From Methanobacterium sp. (GTDB taxonomy: Archaea > Methanobacteriota > Methanobacteria > Methanobacteriales > Methanobacteriaceae), in NCBI GenBank assembly GCA_018263005.1, contig JADFDH010000005.1, positions 62,001 through 126,000 on the forward strand: a stretch of 64,000 nucleotides of DNA, read 5' to 3'. Positions 52,533-61,083 of the stretch are shown one piece after another. The position numbers were made by a program, and so were the translations under genes. The notes beneath the pieces were generated by a model that saw only the letters and a list, made by a program, of their open reading frames with translations, ran no database searches and had not been told where the DNA came from. Each line of letters opens with the position of its first letter. Positions within the stretch are counted from its first letter, which is position 1.

Positions 52533-54203
52533 ATGGAAATGCCCATTACCAAACCATCTATGGTTTCATATGCTGATGAAGTTGACTTTGCAGAGCTTTT
52601 AGAGAAGCTATTGAAGGATAGACATAATGGATTCATAAGAATCACATCAGGTGCTGATGAAGGTTACATTCTATTTGAAGATGGAAATCAAATAGCAGCA
52701 TCATACGGCCGATTTGCAAAATCTGATGCAATAGATCAAATAAAATCTGCTATGGAGAAAGATTATACGGTAATTGAAATTTTTGATTTAAGACCTTCTC
52801 ACATCGATTATCTAATCGATGTAAACAAACCCTATTTATTAGAACCAGATTATGATATCAACAAGGTCATAGAAGATCTCAAATCAAAAAGATCAGATTC
52901 TGAACCTTCAATATCTCAAGTACTCAAAAATAAAACTAAAGAAGTCCCCGAACCTGTTCCCGAACCTGTTCCCGAACCTGTTCCCGAACCTGTTCCCGAA
53001 CCTGTTCCCGAACCTGTTCCCGAACCTGTTCCCGAACCTGTTCCCGAACCTGTTCCCGAACCTGTTCCCGAACCTGTTCCCGAGCCAGAACCTGAGCCAG
53101 AACCTGAGCCAGAACCTGAGCCAGAACCTGAGACTGTTCCTGAGCCAGAACCTGAGACTATTCCTGAGCCTGTTCCTGAGCCAGAAAAAACTCCTTCTGA
53201 ACCTTCAGTTACTGAATCAAAACCAGAATCAAAGAGGATTCCTGAACCAGAACAGGTTGAACCAGCACCAATCACTGATACAAAACATGATGAAAGGGAT
53301 TCTGAAATTAAAACAGATACAGAACCTAAAACTGATGTTGAACCAGTTCCTGAGGTAAAAAAACCAGAAGAATCAGCTATAAATGAAATTAAACATGATA
53401 CTGAGCATGTTCCAGAGCCCAAAATTATTGAACCGGTTCCTGAACCAGAGTCTAAAAAACCCGAAACTCAATCGAATGAACCAGTAGCCGAACCCAAACC
53501 TCCTGTTACAGAAACTGTTTCTGAAGCAGATAAAACAGGGTCTGAACAGAATAAACCAGAATCCGAACCAATAAGTGCAAATTCAAATGAAACAGCTTCC
53601 ACTGAAACGGAAGTCTCAACCACACAATTAGATTCAAAGAAACCAGCAGATTTAGAGGCTGATAAATTCGTGGTTAAAGATGAATCAACTAAAAAGTATA
53701 TGGAATCTAAAAATGCTCTTAAAGAAGAATTAAAAACAATGGATTCAAAACCAGAGAAGGAAGTTGATTCAGAAGTTGAAGTTAAAGAAAAACCTGTTGA
53801 TCGTTCAAAACTGTTGCAAAAATATGGTATTAAAGAAATGAACGAAGATGATGTAGATGATCTTCTAGATACTTATAAGGGCGGATCTTTAAATGATGAA
53901 GATGTTGAAAAGATAGAACTTGCCCTCATGAACAAGATTAAAAAATCAATTTTTGGAATACCTAAAATAAAAGGCACTGAAGTAATGGTGTTTTTAGAAA
54001 ATGCAGCAGAACTCACCGGAGACATTAACATAATTATCGAATATGAAACACAGGGATTTTTTTCAAGATTAATGGGTGAATCAAAAACTATAGAGAATTT
54101 GAGAAGGCAAGTTATAAATATAGCGCAGATAGAAATTAAAAAGAGTTTCAGAAAATATCCAGAAATTGTTGATAATTTTAACATAAATGTAGAGATAAGT
54201 TAG
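52533..54203 (+). CDS. DUF2226-like protein with PEPV repeat linker
   Basis: 556 residues. N-terminal domain (residues 1-115) reads MPITKPSMVSYADEVDFAEL with GFIRITSGADEGYILFEDG, a fold I recognise only as DUF2226-like. Residues 139-182 are eleven PEPV repeats, followed by four PEPE-type units and a long acidic Pro/Glu/Thr linker to about 410. The C-terminal domain (from about 430) is well ordered: DDLLDTYKGGSLNDEDVEKIELAL and IKGTEVMVFLENAAELTGDINI. Start ATG 52533 after GAGGGA. Between sepF and minD, so probably part of that system. Confidence 0.75.
   Translation: MEMPITKPSMVSYADEVDFAELLEKLLKDRHNGFIRITSGADEGYILFEDGNQIAASYGRFAKSDAIDQIKSAMEKDYTVIEIFDLRPSHIDYLIDVNKPYLLEPDYDINKVIEDLKSKRSDSEPSISQVLKNKTKEVPEPVPEPVPEPVPEPVPEPVPEPVPEPVPEPVPEPVPEPVPEPVPEPEPEPEPEPEPEPEPETVPEPEPETIPEPVPEPEKTPSEPSVTESKPESKRIPEPEQVEPAPITDTKHDERDSEIKTDTEPKTDVEPVPEVKKPEESAINEIKHDTEHVPEPKIIEPVPEPESKKPETQSNEPVAEPKPPVTETVSEADKTGSEQNKPESEPISANSNETASTETEVSTTQLDSKKPADLEADKFVVKDESTKKYMESKNALKEELKTMDSKPEKEVDSEVEVKEKPVDRSKLLQKYGIKEMNEDDVDDLLDTYKGGSLNDEDVEKIELALMNKIKKSIFGIPKIKGTEVMVFLENAAELTGDINIIIEYETQGFFSRLMGESKTIENLRRQVINIAQIEIKKSFRKYPEIVDNFNINVEIS
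52947..53078. repeat. Eleven perfect 12-bp tandem repeats (PEPV)
   Basis: The unit CCCGAACCTGTT occurs 11 times in succession without change, coding Pro-Glu-Pro-Val. A rigid polyproline-rich rod of about 44 residues results. Followed directly by a second 12-bp array at 53082-53129. Confidence 0.95.
53082..53129. repeat. Four 12-bp tandem repeats (GAGCCAGAACCT)
   Basis: Four identical copies of GAGCCAGAACCT encode Glu-Pro-Glu-Pro, next to the PEPV array. It looks like a variant expansion from the same ancestral unit. Confidence 0.9.
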
Positions 54204-54215
54204 GAGGAATGTTAG

Positions 54216-54995
54216 TTGACAAGAGTTATCACGGTTGCTTCAGGAAAAGGTGGAGTGGGAAAAACAACCATAACGGCAAATTTAGGAGTAGCTTTATCAA
54301 CTTATGGGGAAGAAACATTAGTTTTAGATGCTGATGTGGCCATGGCCAACCTGGAATTGATTCTGGGGATGGAAGGTAAATCAGTAACCCTCCACGATGT
54401 ACTATCTGGAAAAGCAACAATTGATGAAGCAATATATGAAGGTCCTGGTGGTGTGAAGGTTGTACCAGCAGGTATATCTTTGGAAGGGCTTCGACAAATA
54501 AAGATGGATAGATTAGAAGATGCTCTAGAAACATTAGTCCAAGATATAGATATACTACTAATTGACGCCCCAGCGGGGCTTGAAAAAGATGCATTAGCAG
54601 CTATTGCAGCTGCACAAGAGATGATACTGGTTACCACTCCTGAGGTTCCATCCATCAGTGACGCACTTAAAACAAAAATAATTGCAAATAAATTAGGTGT
54701 AGACATATTGGGAGTTGTTATCAATAGAGAACTGCATGATAAAACTTTCTTAACCATAAATGAGATCGAAACTATATTGGAGGTCCCTGTTATTGCAGTT
54801 ATCCCCGATGACCCTGAAGTTAGTAGGGCAGCGGCTTTTGGTGAACCATTAATCGTTAAAAACCCAAAATCACCCACCAGTAATGCAATTATGCAACTGG
54901 GAGCTGATTTAATTGGAGAACAATATGAACCAATTGAACCTGATAAGAAGGGCGTCATCGCCAAATTAGTGGAAGGTTTGCTGGGTCGTAGATAA
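54216..54995 (+). CDS. minD: MinD-type ATPase (ParA/MinD family)
   Basis: 259 residues. Deviant Walker A SGKGGVGKTT (about 9-18), switch I DADVAMANLELI, Walker B LLIDAPAG. A basic amphipathic C-terminal helix (KKGVIAKLVEGLLGRR) matches the MinD membrane-targeting sequence. In bacteria MinD positions the division site; archaeal MinDs act in positioning of motility and division proteins. TTG start directly after the previous stop with AGGAGG. Followed by a paralogue at 55036. Confidence 0.88.
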   Translation: MTRVITVASGKGGVGKTTITANLGVALSTYGEETLVLDADVAMANLELILGMEGKSVTLHDVLSGKATIDEAIYEGPGGVKVVPAGISLEGLRQIKMDRLEDALETLVQDIDILLIDAPAGLEKDALAAIAAAQEMILVTTPEVPSISDALKTKIIANKLGVDILGVVINRELHDKTFLTINEIETILEVPVIAVIPDDPEVSRAAAFGEPLIVKNPKSPTSNAIMQLGADLIGEQYEPIEPDKKGVIAKLVEGLLGRR

Positions 54996-55035
54996 AAATA
55001 AATAATAAATTGAATATAATAGAATAGTTAGAAAT

Positions 55036-55830
55036 ATGTCAAGATTTATAGCAATCGCATCTGGAAAGGGAGGTGTAGGGAGAACCTCCTTAACATTCAA
55101 TCTAGGGGTTGCCATGTCCCTATTTGGGGAAAAAGTGGTAATGTTGGATTTAGATTTAGTTATGGCAAATTTAGATGTCATAACCGGGTTATTAAATCCT
55201 GATGTTACATTACACGATGTTCTGGTCCGTGATCAATCAATAGAAGATTGTGTATATGAAATAGAACATGACATACGAGTAATACCCACAGGTATTCATT
55301 TTGAAACCTTGAAACATATTAATCCTAATTATATATCCTGGAATAAGATTATACAGGAAGGAGCAGATTATGGGGATATATTCCTGATGGACATACCAGC
55401 AGGGATAAATGCTAACATCTTCGATGGTCTACCTGAGGGAACAGAAGTTTTATTACTTACAAACTCAACAATGCCTTCAGTGGCTGATGCTTTGAAGATT
55501 AGAATCTTATTTAATGAACTGGATATCAATGTTTTAGGATTTGTTTTGAACATGTGGTATGAAGATAAATTTCTACTTTCTCCTAATGAAATAGAAGCCA
55601 TTTTAGAAGTACCATTGATGAGTACCATACCCTATGACCGGGAGATGGATCGTGCCCTGGCCATGGGCCGGTCAGTGGTAGAAGTTAATCAGTCCTCACC
55701 AACCAGTAATGCAATTATGCAGCTTGCAGCAGACTTATTAGGTAAGAAATACGTGCCAATAGAACCGGATAAACAGAGTATACTAAACCGTTTGAGGAAG
55801 TTCGTCGGCATATTACCAGAATCCAAGTAA
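55036..55830 (+). CDS. MinD paralogue with altered Walker A
   Basis: 264 residues, clearly homologous to the preceding MinD (KGGVGR, LDLVMANLDVITG, LMDIPAGIN, SPTSNAIMQLAADLLG). The signature lysine of the deviant Walker A (Lys11) is present, but the P-loop lysine is Arg (GKGGVGRTS, Arg16), and the Asp-x-Pro of Walker B is changed to MDIPAG. The C-terminal helix is less typical (ILNRLRKFVGILPESK). It may bind nucleotide with weak hydrolysis or act as a regulatory subunit of MinD. ATG start; 40 bp after minD. Confidence 0.85.
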   Translation: MSRFIAIASGKGGVGRTSLTFNLGVAMSLFGEKVVMLDLDLVMANLDVITGLLNPDVTLHDVLVRDQSIEDCVYEIEHDIRVIPTGIHFETLKHINPNYISWNKIIQEGADYGDIFLMDIPAGINANIFDGLPEGTEVLLLTNSTMPSVADALKIRILFNELDINVLGFVLNMWYEDKFLLSPNEIEAILEVPLMSTIPYDREMDRALAMGRSVVEVNQSSPTSNAIMQLAADLLGKKYVPIEPDKQSILNRLRKFVGILPESK

Positions 55831-55917
55831 AAAGTATTATTTTTATGGATAAATTGAAATTTTAGTATAAAATTTATTTTTTAATAAATTTTCAGATTTT
55901 TCTTCTTGAGGATCCAT

Positions 55918-56817
55918 ATGGCATTAAAAAATAAAAAAAATAATACACCTGATGTTGCAGCATTAGGTGCCTGTAATATTGATTTTATAATGAAGGTTCC
56001 CCGTTTCAGCGAAGCTGATGATGAAGTGGACGTGGAGAAATTAAAGGTTTCTCTGGGAGGTTCGGCTTCAAATTTTGCAGTTGGTATCTCCCGGGCAGGA
56101 GTAGATGTGGGGATAATGGGCAGGATAGGATATGATAATTTCGGTGAATTAGCCTTTGATAAATTCCAAAAAGAGGGTGTTAGGACAGAAAGATTAATCA
56201 GAATACCTGAATCGACAGGATTGGCATTTATTTCTGTTGATAAAAGGGGTGAAAGATCCATTTATGCATCTATGGGTGCTAATGCCAAATTCAAACTAGA
56301 AAAGGGGGATTTGGAATATATTAAAGGTTCTAAAATACTACATGTCACAGGAATGTACCTTGAGATAGTGGAGGAAGCATGTAAGCATGCTAATATTTTT
56401 TCACTCAATCCTGGAACGGTTCTTTCATCATATGGATTGGATTCTCTCCATAAAATCATAAAAAGATCAGATATAATTTTCTTAAATAAAAAAGAAGTCA
56501 CTCTCCTTACGGGAGAATCTTTTAAGGATGGAGCTAAAATATTAGTTGATATGGGAGTTCCTATGGTGGTGGTCACCTGCGGTGGAAATGGTGCAGATCT
56601 TTACACTAAGCAGGGTGTACTTCATTCATCAACCTCTAGAATTGATGCTGTAGACACCACTGGAGCTGGGGATTCCTTTGCTGCGGGATTTATAGCGAGT
56701 TATCTTAAAGATCTTGAGATGGAAAAATGTCTGGAAATGGGAAATATGTTAGCATCATATTGTGTCAGTAAGATGGGTGCAATAAATGTTCCTAAAATAG
56801 ATGATATGGAAGTTTGA
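55918..56817 (+). CDS. PfkB-family carbohydrate or nucleoside kinase
   Basis: 299 residues. Ribokinase-like fold: substrate region GACNIDFI, LGGSASNFAVGISRAG, and the anion-hole signature DTTGAGDSFAAGF (about 243-255). Phosphate acceptor could be ribose, fructose phosphate or a nucleoside as in archaeal nucleoside kinases; sequence alone does not decide. The frame opens at TTG 55906, but GAGGAT precedes ATG 55918, which I use. Downstream of the MinD paralogue by about 90 bp. Confidence 0.85.
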   Translation: MALKNKKNNTPDVAALGACNIDFIMKVPRFSEADDEVDVEKLKVSLGGSASNFAVGISRAGVDVGIMGRIGYDNFGELAFDKFQKEGVRTERLIRIPESTGLAFISVDKRGERSIYASMGANAKFKLEKGDLEYIKGSKILHVTGMYLEIVEEACKHANIFSLNPGTVLSSYGLDSLHKIIKRSDIIFLNKKEVTLLTGESFKDGAKILVDMGVPMVVVTCGGNGADLYTKQGVLHSSTSRIDAVDTTGAGDSFAAGFIASYLKDLEMEKCLEMGNMLASYCVSKMGAINVPKIDDMEV

Positions 56818-56950
56818 ATCAAAATAGGGTATGTATCTATTGATATGATAGTTTTCAATAGGGTTTATATGAATTTTGATGATATGAATATTACAAGATT
56901 ATGTTTGTATAATTCAAGATGTTTAAATGCATAAAAATAATAGAGATTAT

Positions 56951-57706
56951 TTATATCCCATAGAACTTTGCAACATTTTCTTGGGATACTCGTTTAATAT
57001 CTGTTTTTTTAAAACCCTGAAGTTTAAGCTCATGGACTGTTTTAGGAACAGAAAGTGGATCAGAGGGTGATGAACTCATATCACTATCCAGAACAAATCT
57101 TTGGGTACCATATTTATCCAGGAGCTTCGCTGCCTCGGAGGGCGTCATCTTCTGTGGTTGCACTGTAATTCCACGTAATCCTTTAAAATCAGAGACTAAA
57201 TCAATTATACTATTATCCACATGGTCAATTTGAACCATTGATTCATCAATATATTCATTTATTATGTTTAAAGTCATCTTAGCTATTTCTCTTTTGTTTC
57301 TGCGGGGAGTGTGTACAATTATCTTCATTTCCAGTTCCTGAGCAAGCTTTAACTGTTTTATAAATATTTCTTTCTCAGATGAAGACCCGGTTTCCAGTCC
57401 TATTTCACCAACCGCCACTACGTTTTCATTCTCTAGAATTGAGGGGAGTTTGTTAAACGCAACTTCCACATCAGGTGATATGCTGCGGGGGTGAACACCC
57501 AGAGCACTGTAAAGTTTAAGACCATTTTCTGCAGCTCTTTTTGATTCATTGAAAATTATTCTATGAAAATGGTCCAAAATTACAGCTGAACTGCTCATCT
57601 TAAGGGGGTCATGTGCGCAGGTAATGGCTGATTCAACACCAGCTATAGCTATTAACTTGAAATCTTCATAAGCCCGGCAATCTGCATGTATATGTGCATC
57701 TATCAT
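56951..57706 (-). CDS. TatD-like hydrolase (short form)
   Basis: 251 residues. MIDAHIHAD (HxH), VGEIGLE (Glu), IVHTPRRN (His), QIDHVD (His) and VLDSDMSSS (Asp) trace the TatD/amidohydrolase metal site. The same family as 24998-25843 but from a different branch. Enzyme function unknown. ATG start with AGGTGA-type site. It is convergent with the PfkB gene upstream on the map. Confidence 0.8.
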   Translation of the reverse strand: MIDAHIHADCRAYEDFKLIAIAGVESAITCAHDPLKMSSSAVILDHFHRIIFNESKRAAENGLKLYSALGVHPRSISPDVEVAFNKLPSILENENVVAVGEIGLETGSSSEKEIFIKQLKLAQELEMKIIVHTPRRNKREIAKMTLNIINEYIDESMVQIDHVDNSIIDLVSDFKGLRGITVQPQKMTPSEAAKLLDKYGTQRFVLDSDMSSSPSDPLSVPKTVHELKLQGFKKTDIKRVSQENVAKFYGI

Positions 57707-57855
57707 TTTATTTCACCTAAAAATATAATTTAGCCAAATTATAAGGTTTATTTATTATATTTTGATTTACCCAGAAATAGGTTTGATATATAATATGGGA
57801 TGTTTATAGTTATAATTGTTGAATATTATATTTTTAGATGTTTAGGGGTATATTG

Positions 57856-58167
57856 ATGGATTTAAACCATAATTTAGAACTATATGAAGAAGTAAAAGAT
57901 GATATAAAGTTCATTTCTTCTTCAACTGTCCGGACTAAAATAATTATCAGTTTGACGCAAGGAACCACTAAATTAAAGGATTTAAAAGATGAAATAAAAG
58001 TTGATTCTTCAACCATCTTACATGCCATGAAAAAATTGGAAGATAAAAACTTAATATATAAAAAGGGGGATGAATACTTTATATCACAAACCGGGATAAT
58101 TGTAGGTTTTAAATTAATAGATCTTATCAAATTGCTCTATGAGATTAAAATGGATAAGGATATGTAA
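57856..58167 (+). CDS. Winged-helix transcription regulator (ArsR-like)
   Basis: 103 residues. HTH pattern: STVRTKIIISLTQGTTKLKDLKDEIKVDSSTILHAMKKLEDKNLIYKKGDEY, in which KLKDLKDEI and STILHAMKKLE form the recognition helices. Likely a one-component repressor/activator. No ligand site visible. The frame opens at 57838, but AGGGGT precedes ATG 57856. Divergent from the TatD gene; followed 61 bp later by a 50-residue protein. Confidence 0.7.
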   Translation: MDLNHNLELYEEVKDDIKFISSSTVRTKIIISLTQGTTKLKDLKDEIKVDSSTILHAMKKLEDKNLIYKKGDEYFISQTGIIVGFKLIDLIKLLYEIKMDKDM

Positions 58168-58228
58168 AAATTAATGTAAATTTTGGGATTATAAAATAAT
58201 AATTAAAGCTCATTAGGAGGAATATGCT

Positions 58229-58381
58229 ATGGATGTAGAAGAAATGGCCAAGAAGGCTAAAATGAAAGATCTAAAAGAAATTGCCAAGAAACATGATATT
58301 AAATTGGGAAAGTGTCCAACCAAATTGACCATTGCCAAAAAAATTCCCCGGGAAGAGTTAGAAGCGCTTGTTGAGAAATAG
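58229..58381 (+). CDS. Small basic helical protein (50 aa)
   Basis: MDVEEMAKKAKMKDLKEIAK and onward, ending EALVEK, with AGGAGG 8 nt upstream. The frame is clean and the helix-turn-helix-like spacing (KDLKEIAKKHDIKLGKCPTKLTIAKKI) resembles SAP/Rho-N-type nucleic-acid-binding minidomains. No known homologue identified. Possibly co-transcribed with the HTH gene. Confidence 0.6.
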   Translation: MDVEEMAKKAKMKDLKEIAKKHDIKLGKCPTKLTIAKKIPREELEALVEK

Positions 58382-58559
58382 GGTGTAAATATCCAATTAA
58401 ATTATTTTATTTTTTTACTATTCTCAACTAATATTTAGAAACTTGAACGATAATATCTTCGATCCAGATTCTAATCTCGACTTGATGGCCAATTTGATTG
58501 GATAAAATTGCCCATAACGAGATTTAAAAAAAAACTCGTTCATGACAATATTCTGAAGA

Positions 58560-60281
58560 TCATAAATCTTCGAATCTGATCCTCAGATTTATAAGATCTC
58601 CAAGGGTATTGTAAACTTCCTTAATTGGGATTCTAACCTGTTTTGAATCGTCACGGTTTCTAATAGTTATCGTATTATCTTCAAGGCTTTTATGGTCAAC
58701 TGTCACCGCATAGGGAACACCTATCTCATCTGATCGGGCGTAACGTCTTCCTATGGTGCCTGAAGCATCATATTCAGCTATGAAACCATTATTTCTCAGC
58801 AGTTTTTTTATCTCCTGGGCTAAATTTGCCAGTTCTTTCTTGTTTACCAATGGGAAGACATTAACCTCAACGGGAGCAATATCAGCAGGCAGCTTAAGAA
58901 TAGTTCTATCATCTTCTTCCTGGAAACAGTGCAGTAAAACGGAGTATATTATACGATCAATACCGTAAGAAGGCTCTATTACATGTGGATAGATCTTCTC
59001 TCCCCGGATGGTTTCTTCCACTTCCTGGAATTCAATGATGTCTGGAGTTAAATTATGAATAGTTCCATCAACTTCCACCGGATAATGTCCTTTTTCTTGG
59101 AATGATTCTTCAATACTGGAAGCATCAGTGTTCTTCAGGATTTCCATGATTTTAGGGGCATCTGCCTTGAATAATGGTCCGAATTTCTTCATCTGAGGTT
59201 TGGCCATTATTTTCATAACGGTTTTAGGTTCAGAATATTCAATAAACACTGTTAAATCTTCTTTACTATGTATACTATGTGATTTAAGGTCAAAATCTGT
59301 ACGATCGGCGATTCCTATAATTTCAATCCAACCGAAACTATCGGTTTCTATCTCCACATCCCAGCAATCTATGGCGTAATGGGCCATTTCACTGGAAAGA
59401 TGCTGCCTGAAACGAATAACATCATCGGATATTCCCAGGTCATTTAAGAATCTCCGGGCCAGACAAAGTTGGTAGGTGAGAATTTCACTGGAGATTATTT
59501 CCTCTGTTACTGCATGTTGGGCAGTTAATTTAGAAGGGCCAGTTTCTTTCATTTGGCTTTCTGCAGAATATAAGTTAAGAACATCACCTGAAACTTCCTT
59601 GAAGTTGGGATGATTTTTATTTTTTGGATTTACGAAGATTTCAACTTCGGCTTGGGTGAATTCCCGTAGCCTGATAACTCCCTGACGAGGTGATATTTCA
59701 TTTCGGTAAGCTTTACCCATCTGCACTACACCAAATGGTAATTTACCCCGGTTAAATCTTAGCAGTCTTTTGAATGGAATGAATATTCCTTGAGCTGTTT
59801 CAGGACGCATATAACCTGTTTTTTTACCCTTAGAGCCGATTAAGGTCTGAAACATCAGGTTATAACTCCATACATGTGTAAGATGACCTCCACAGCGGGG
59901 GCAGGATAATTTTTCTTCTGATAGAATTCTGGATAATTCATCATTTTCTAAACCTTCCACATCTTTACCAGTTGCTTCATTGATCACATGGTCAGCTCTG
60001 AATACTTCCAAACAGTCTTTACACTCGGTCATGGGGTCATTGAAATGATCAACATGTCCTGATGCTTTAAGAGCTTCTTCGGGCATGATGGTTGGGGATT
60101 CTATTTCATAAAAACCTTCACTTATCACGTAGTAGTTACGCCATTTATTCATAATATTATTTTTTAAAGTAGCACCTAATGGTCCGTAATCGAAGAATCC
60201 TGCCACTCCTGAATAAATTTCGAAGGAAGACCATAGGAATCCTCTTTTTTTAGCGATATTCATTACTTCATCATTTTTCAT
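58560..60281 (-). CDS. glyS: Glycyl-tRNA synthetase (alpha2 type)
   Basis: 573 residues, class II, archaeal/eukaryotic/mitochondrial type (not alpha2beta2). GFLWSSFEIYSGVAGFFDYGPLG in parts (GVAGFFDYGPLG) at the N-terminus, CKDC...CPRCGG zinc site, motif 2 FRNEISPRQG (here YRNEISPRQGVIRLREF), and motif 3 PSYGIDRIIYS. C-terminal anticodon domain. ATG start. Upstream of it lies a 186-bp gap. Confidence 0.95.
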   Translation of the reverse strand: MKNDEVMNIAKKRGFLWSSFEIYSGVAGFFDYGPLGATLKNNIMNKWRNYYVISEGFYEIESPTIMPEEALKASGHVDHFNDPMTECKDCLEVFRADHVINEATGKDVEGLENDELSRILSEEKLSCPRCGGHLTHVWSYNLMFQTLIGSKGKKTGYMRPETAQGIFIPFKRLLRFNRGKLPFGVVQMGKAYRNEISPRQGVIRLREFTQAEVEIFVNPKNKNHPNFKEVSGDVLNLYSAESQMKETGPSKLTAQHAVTEEIISSEILTYQLCLARRFLNDLGISDDVIRFRQHLSSEMAHYAIDCWDVEIETDSFGWIEIIGIADRTDFDLKSHSIHSKEDLTVFIEYSEPKTVMKIMAKPQMKKFGPLFKADAPKIMEILKNTDASSIEESFQEKGHYPVEVDGTIHNLTPDIIEFQEVEETIRGEKIYPHVIEPSYGIDRIIYSVLLHCFQEEDDRTILKLPADIAPVEVNVFPLVNKKELANLAQEIKKLLRNNGFIAEYDASGTIGRRYARSDEIGVPYAVTVDHKSLEDNTITIRNRDDSKQVRIPIKEVYNTLGDLINLRIRFEDL

Positions 60282-60466
60282 TAAAAATCATCTCACAAAG
60301 AATATAATTTAGAGTTATATTATGTTTTAAAATTAACCCTATTCAACAATATTGAAAGATATTCATATTATATCATCAAAAACCTTTTTTAAACAATGTT
60401 AAATGATCAAAACCTTTTTTTAACTATTATATTTGAATGATCATTAATATCAAATCAATTTCTTTA

Positions 60467-61081
60467 TTATTTTACTAATTTTATTTGTTTAAATCTGTTC
60501 CTGATTTCTTGGTCATGTTTAATTTTACTGGTTATGGGTCTTTCCTGGCCCATATATTTACTATCCCTGTCCGGATGTCCATAGGGTTTCTCTGAGGGGG
60601 AGGTCATGGTTTCAAATACTATTTGACATACTCTCTGTCCGGTATAAAGGGCTACGGGCATTTTACCGATATTGGATATTTCTAGGGTGATTTTACCCTG
60701 GAAACCAGGGTCTATATATCCAGCGGTGACGTGCATGGTTATACCTAATCTTCCCATGGATGATCGTCCCTCAACACGGGCAACCAGATCTCCAGGGAGT
60801 TTAACTGTTTCGTAGGTTGTGGCTAGGGCGAATTCTCCAGGATGGATTATGAAGGGTTCATCTTCTTCTAAGTAGAAAGATTCCATATAAGATTCCAAGT
60901 CGCTTTTATCCATAGGATCTATCACTGGTTTTCGTATAATTTTAAAACCTTTGAATTCCCTACCAATCCTTAGATCAACAGAGGAAGGTTGTATTTGTAT
61001 TTCAGGATCTTCTAAGGGAGATATAGTAATTTTTCCACTTTCTAAATATTTTTTTATATCAGTATCACTTAAAATGGCCAT
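60467..61081 (-). CDS. dcd: dCTP deaminase (possibly bifunctional dCTP deaminase/dUTPase)
   Basis: 204 residues, exactly the length of the bifunctional Methanocaldococcus enzyme that converts dCTP to dUMP. Signature VEGRSSMGRLGITMHVTAGYIDPGFQG (in pieces: VEGRSSMGR, AGYIDPGFQGK) with catalytic Glu in ITLEISN. Bifunctionality is inferred from length and the archaeal context. ATG with GGAGT, 2 bp after the DUF1512 stop, so co-transcribed. Confidence 0.9.
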   Translation of the reverse strand: MAILSDTDIKKYLESGKITISPLEDPEIQIQPSSVDLRIGREFKGFKIIRKPVIDPMDKSDLESYMESFYLEEDEPFIIHPGEFALATTYETVKLPGDLVARVEGRSSMGRLGITMHVTAGYIDPGFQGKITLEISNIGKMPVALYTGQRVCQIVFETMTSPSEKPYGHPDRDSKYMGQERPITSKIKHDQEIRNRFKQIKLVK

Positions 61082-61083
61082 TT

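Noticed and set aside
52916..53422. Ser/Gly/Thr repeat frame opposite the PEPV array
   Set aside because: Reverse reading of the 12-bp repeats; low-complexity shadow of a well-supported gene.
54302..54964. Open frame opposite minD
   Set aside because: Serine-rich shadow with no start signal; minD on the plus strand has all family motifs.
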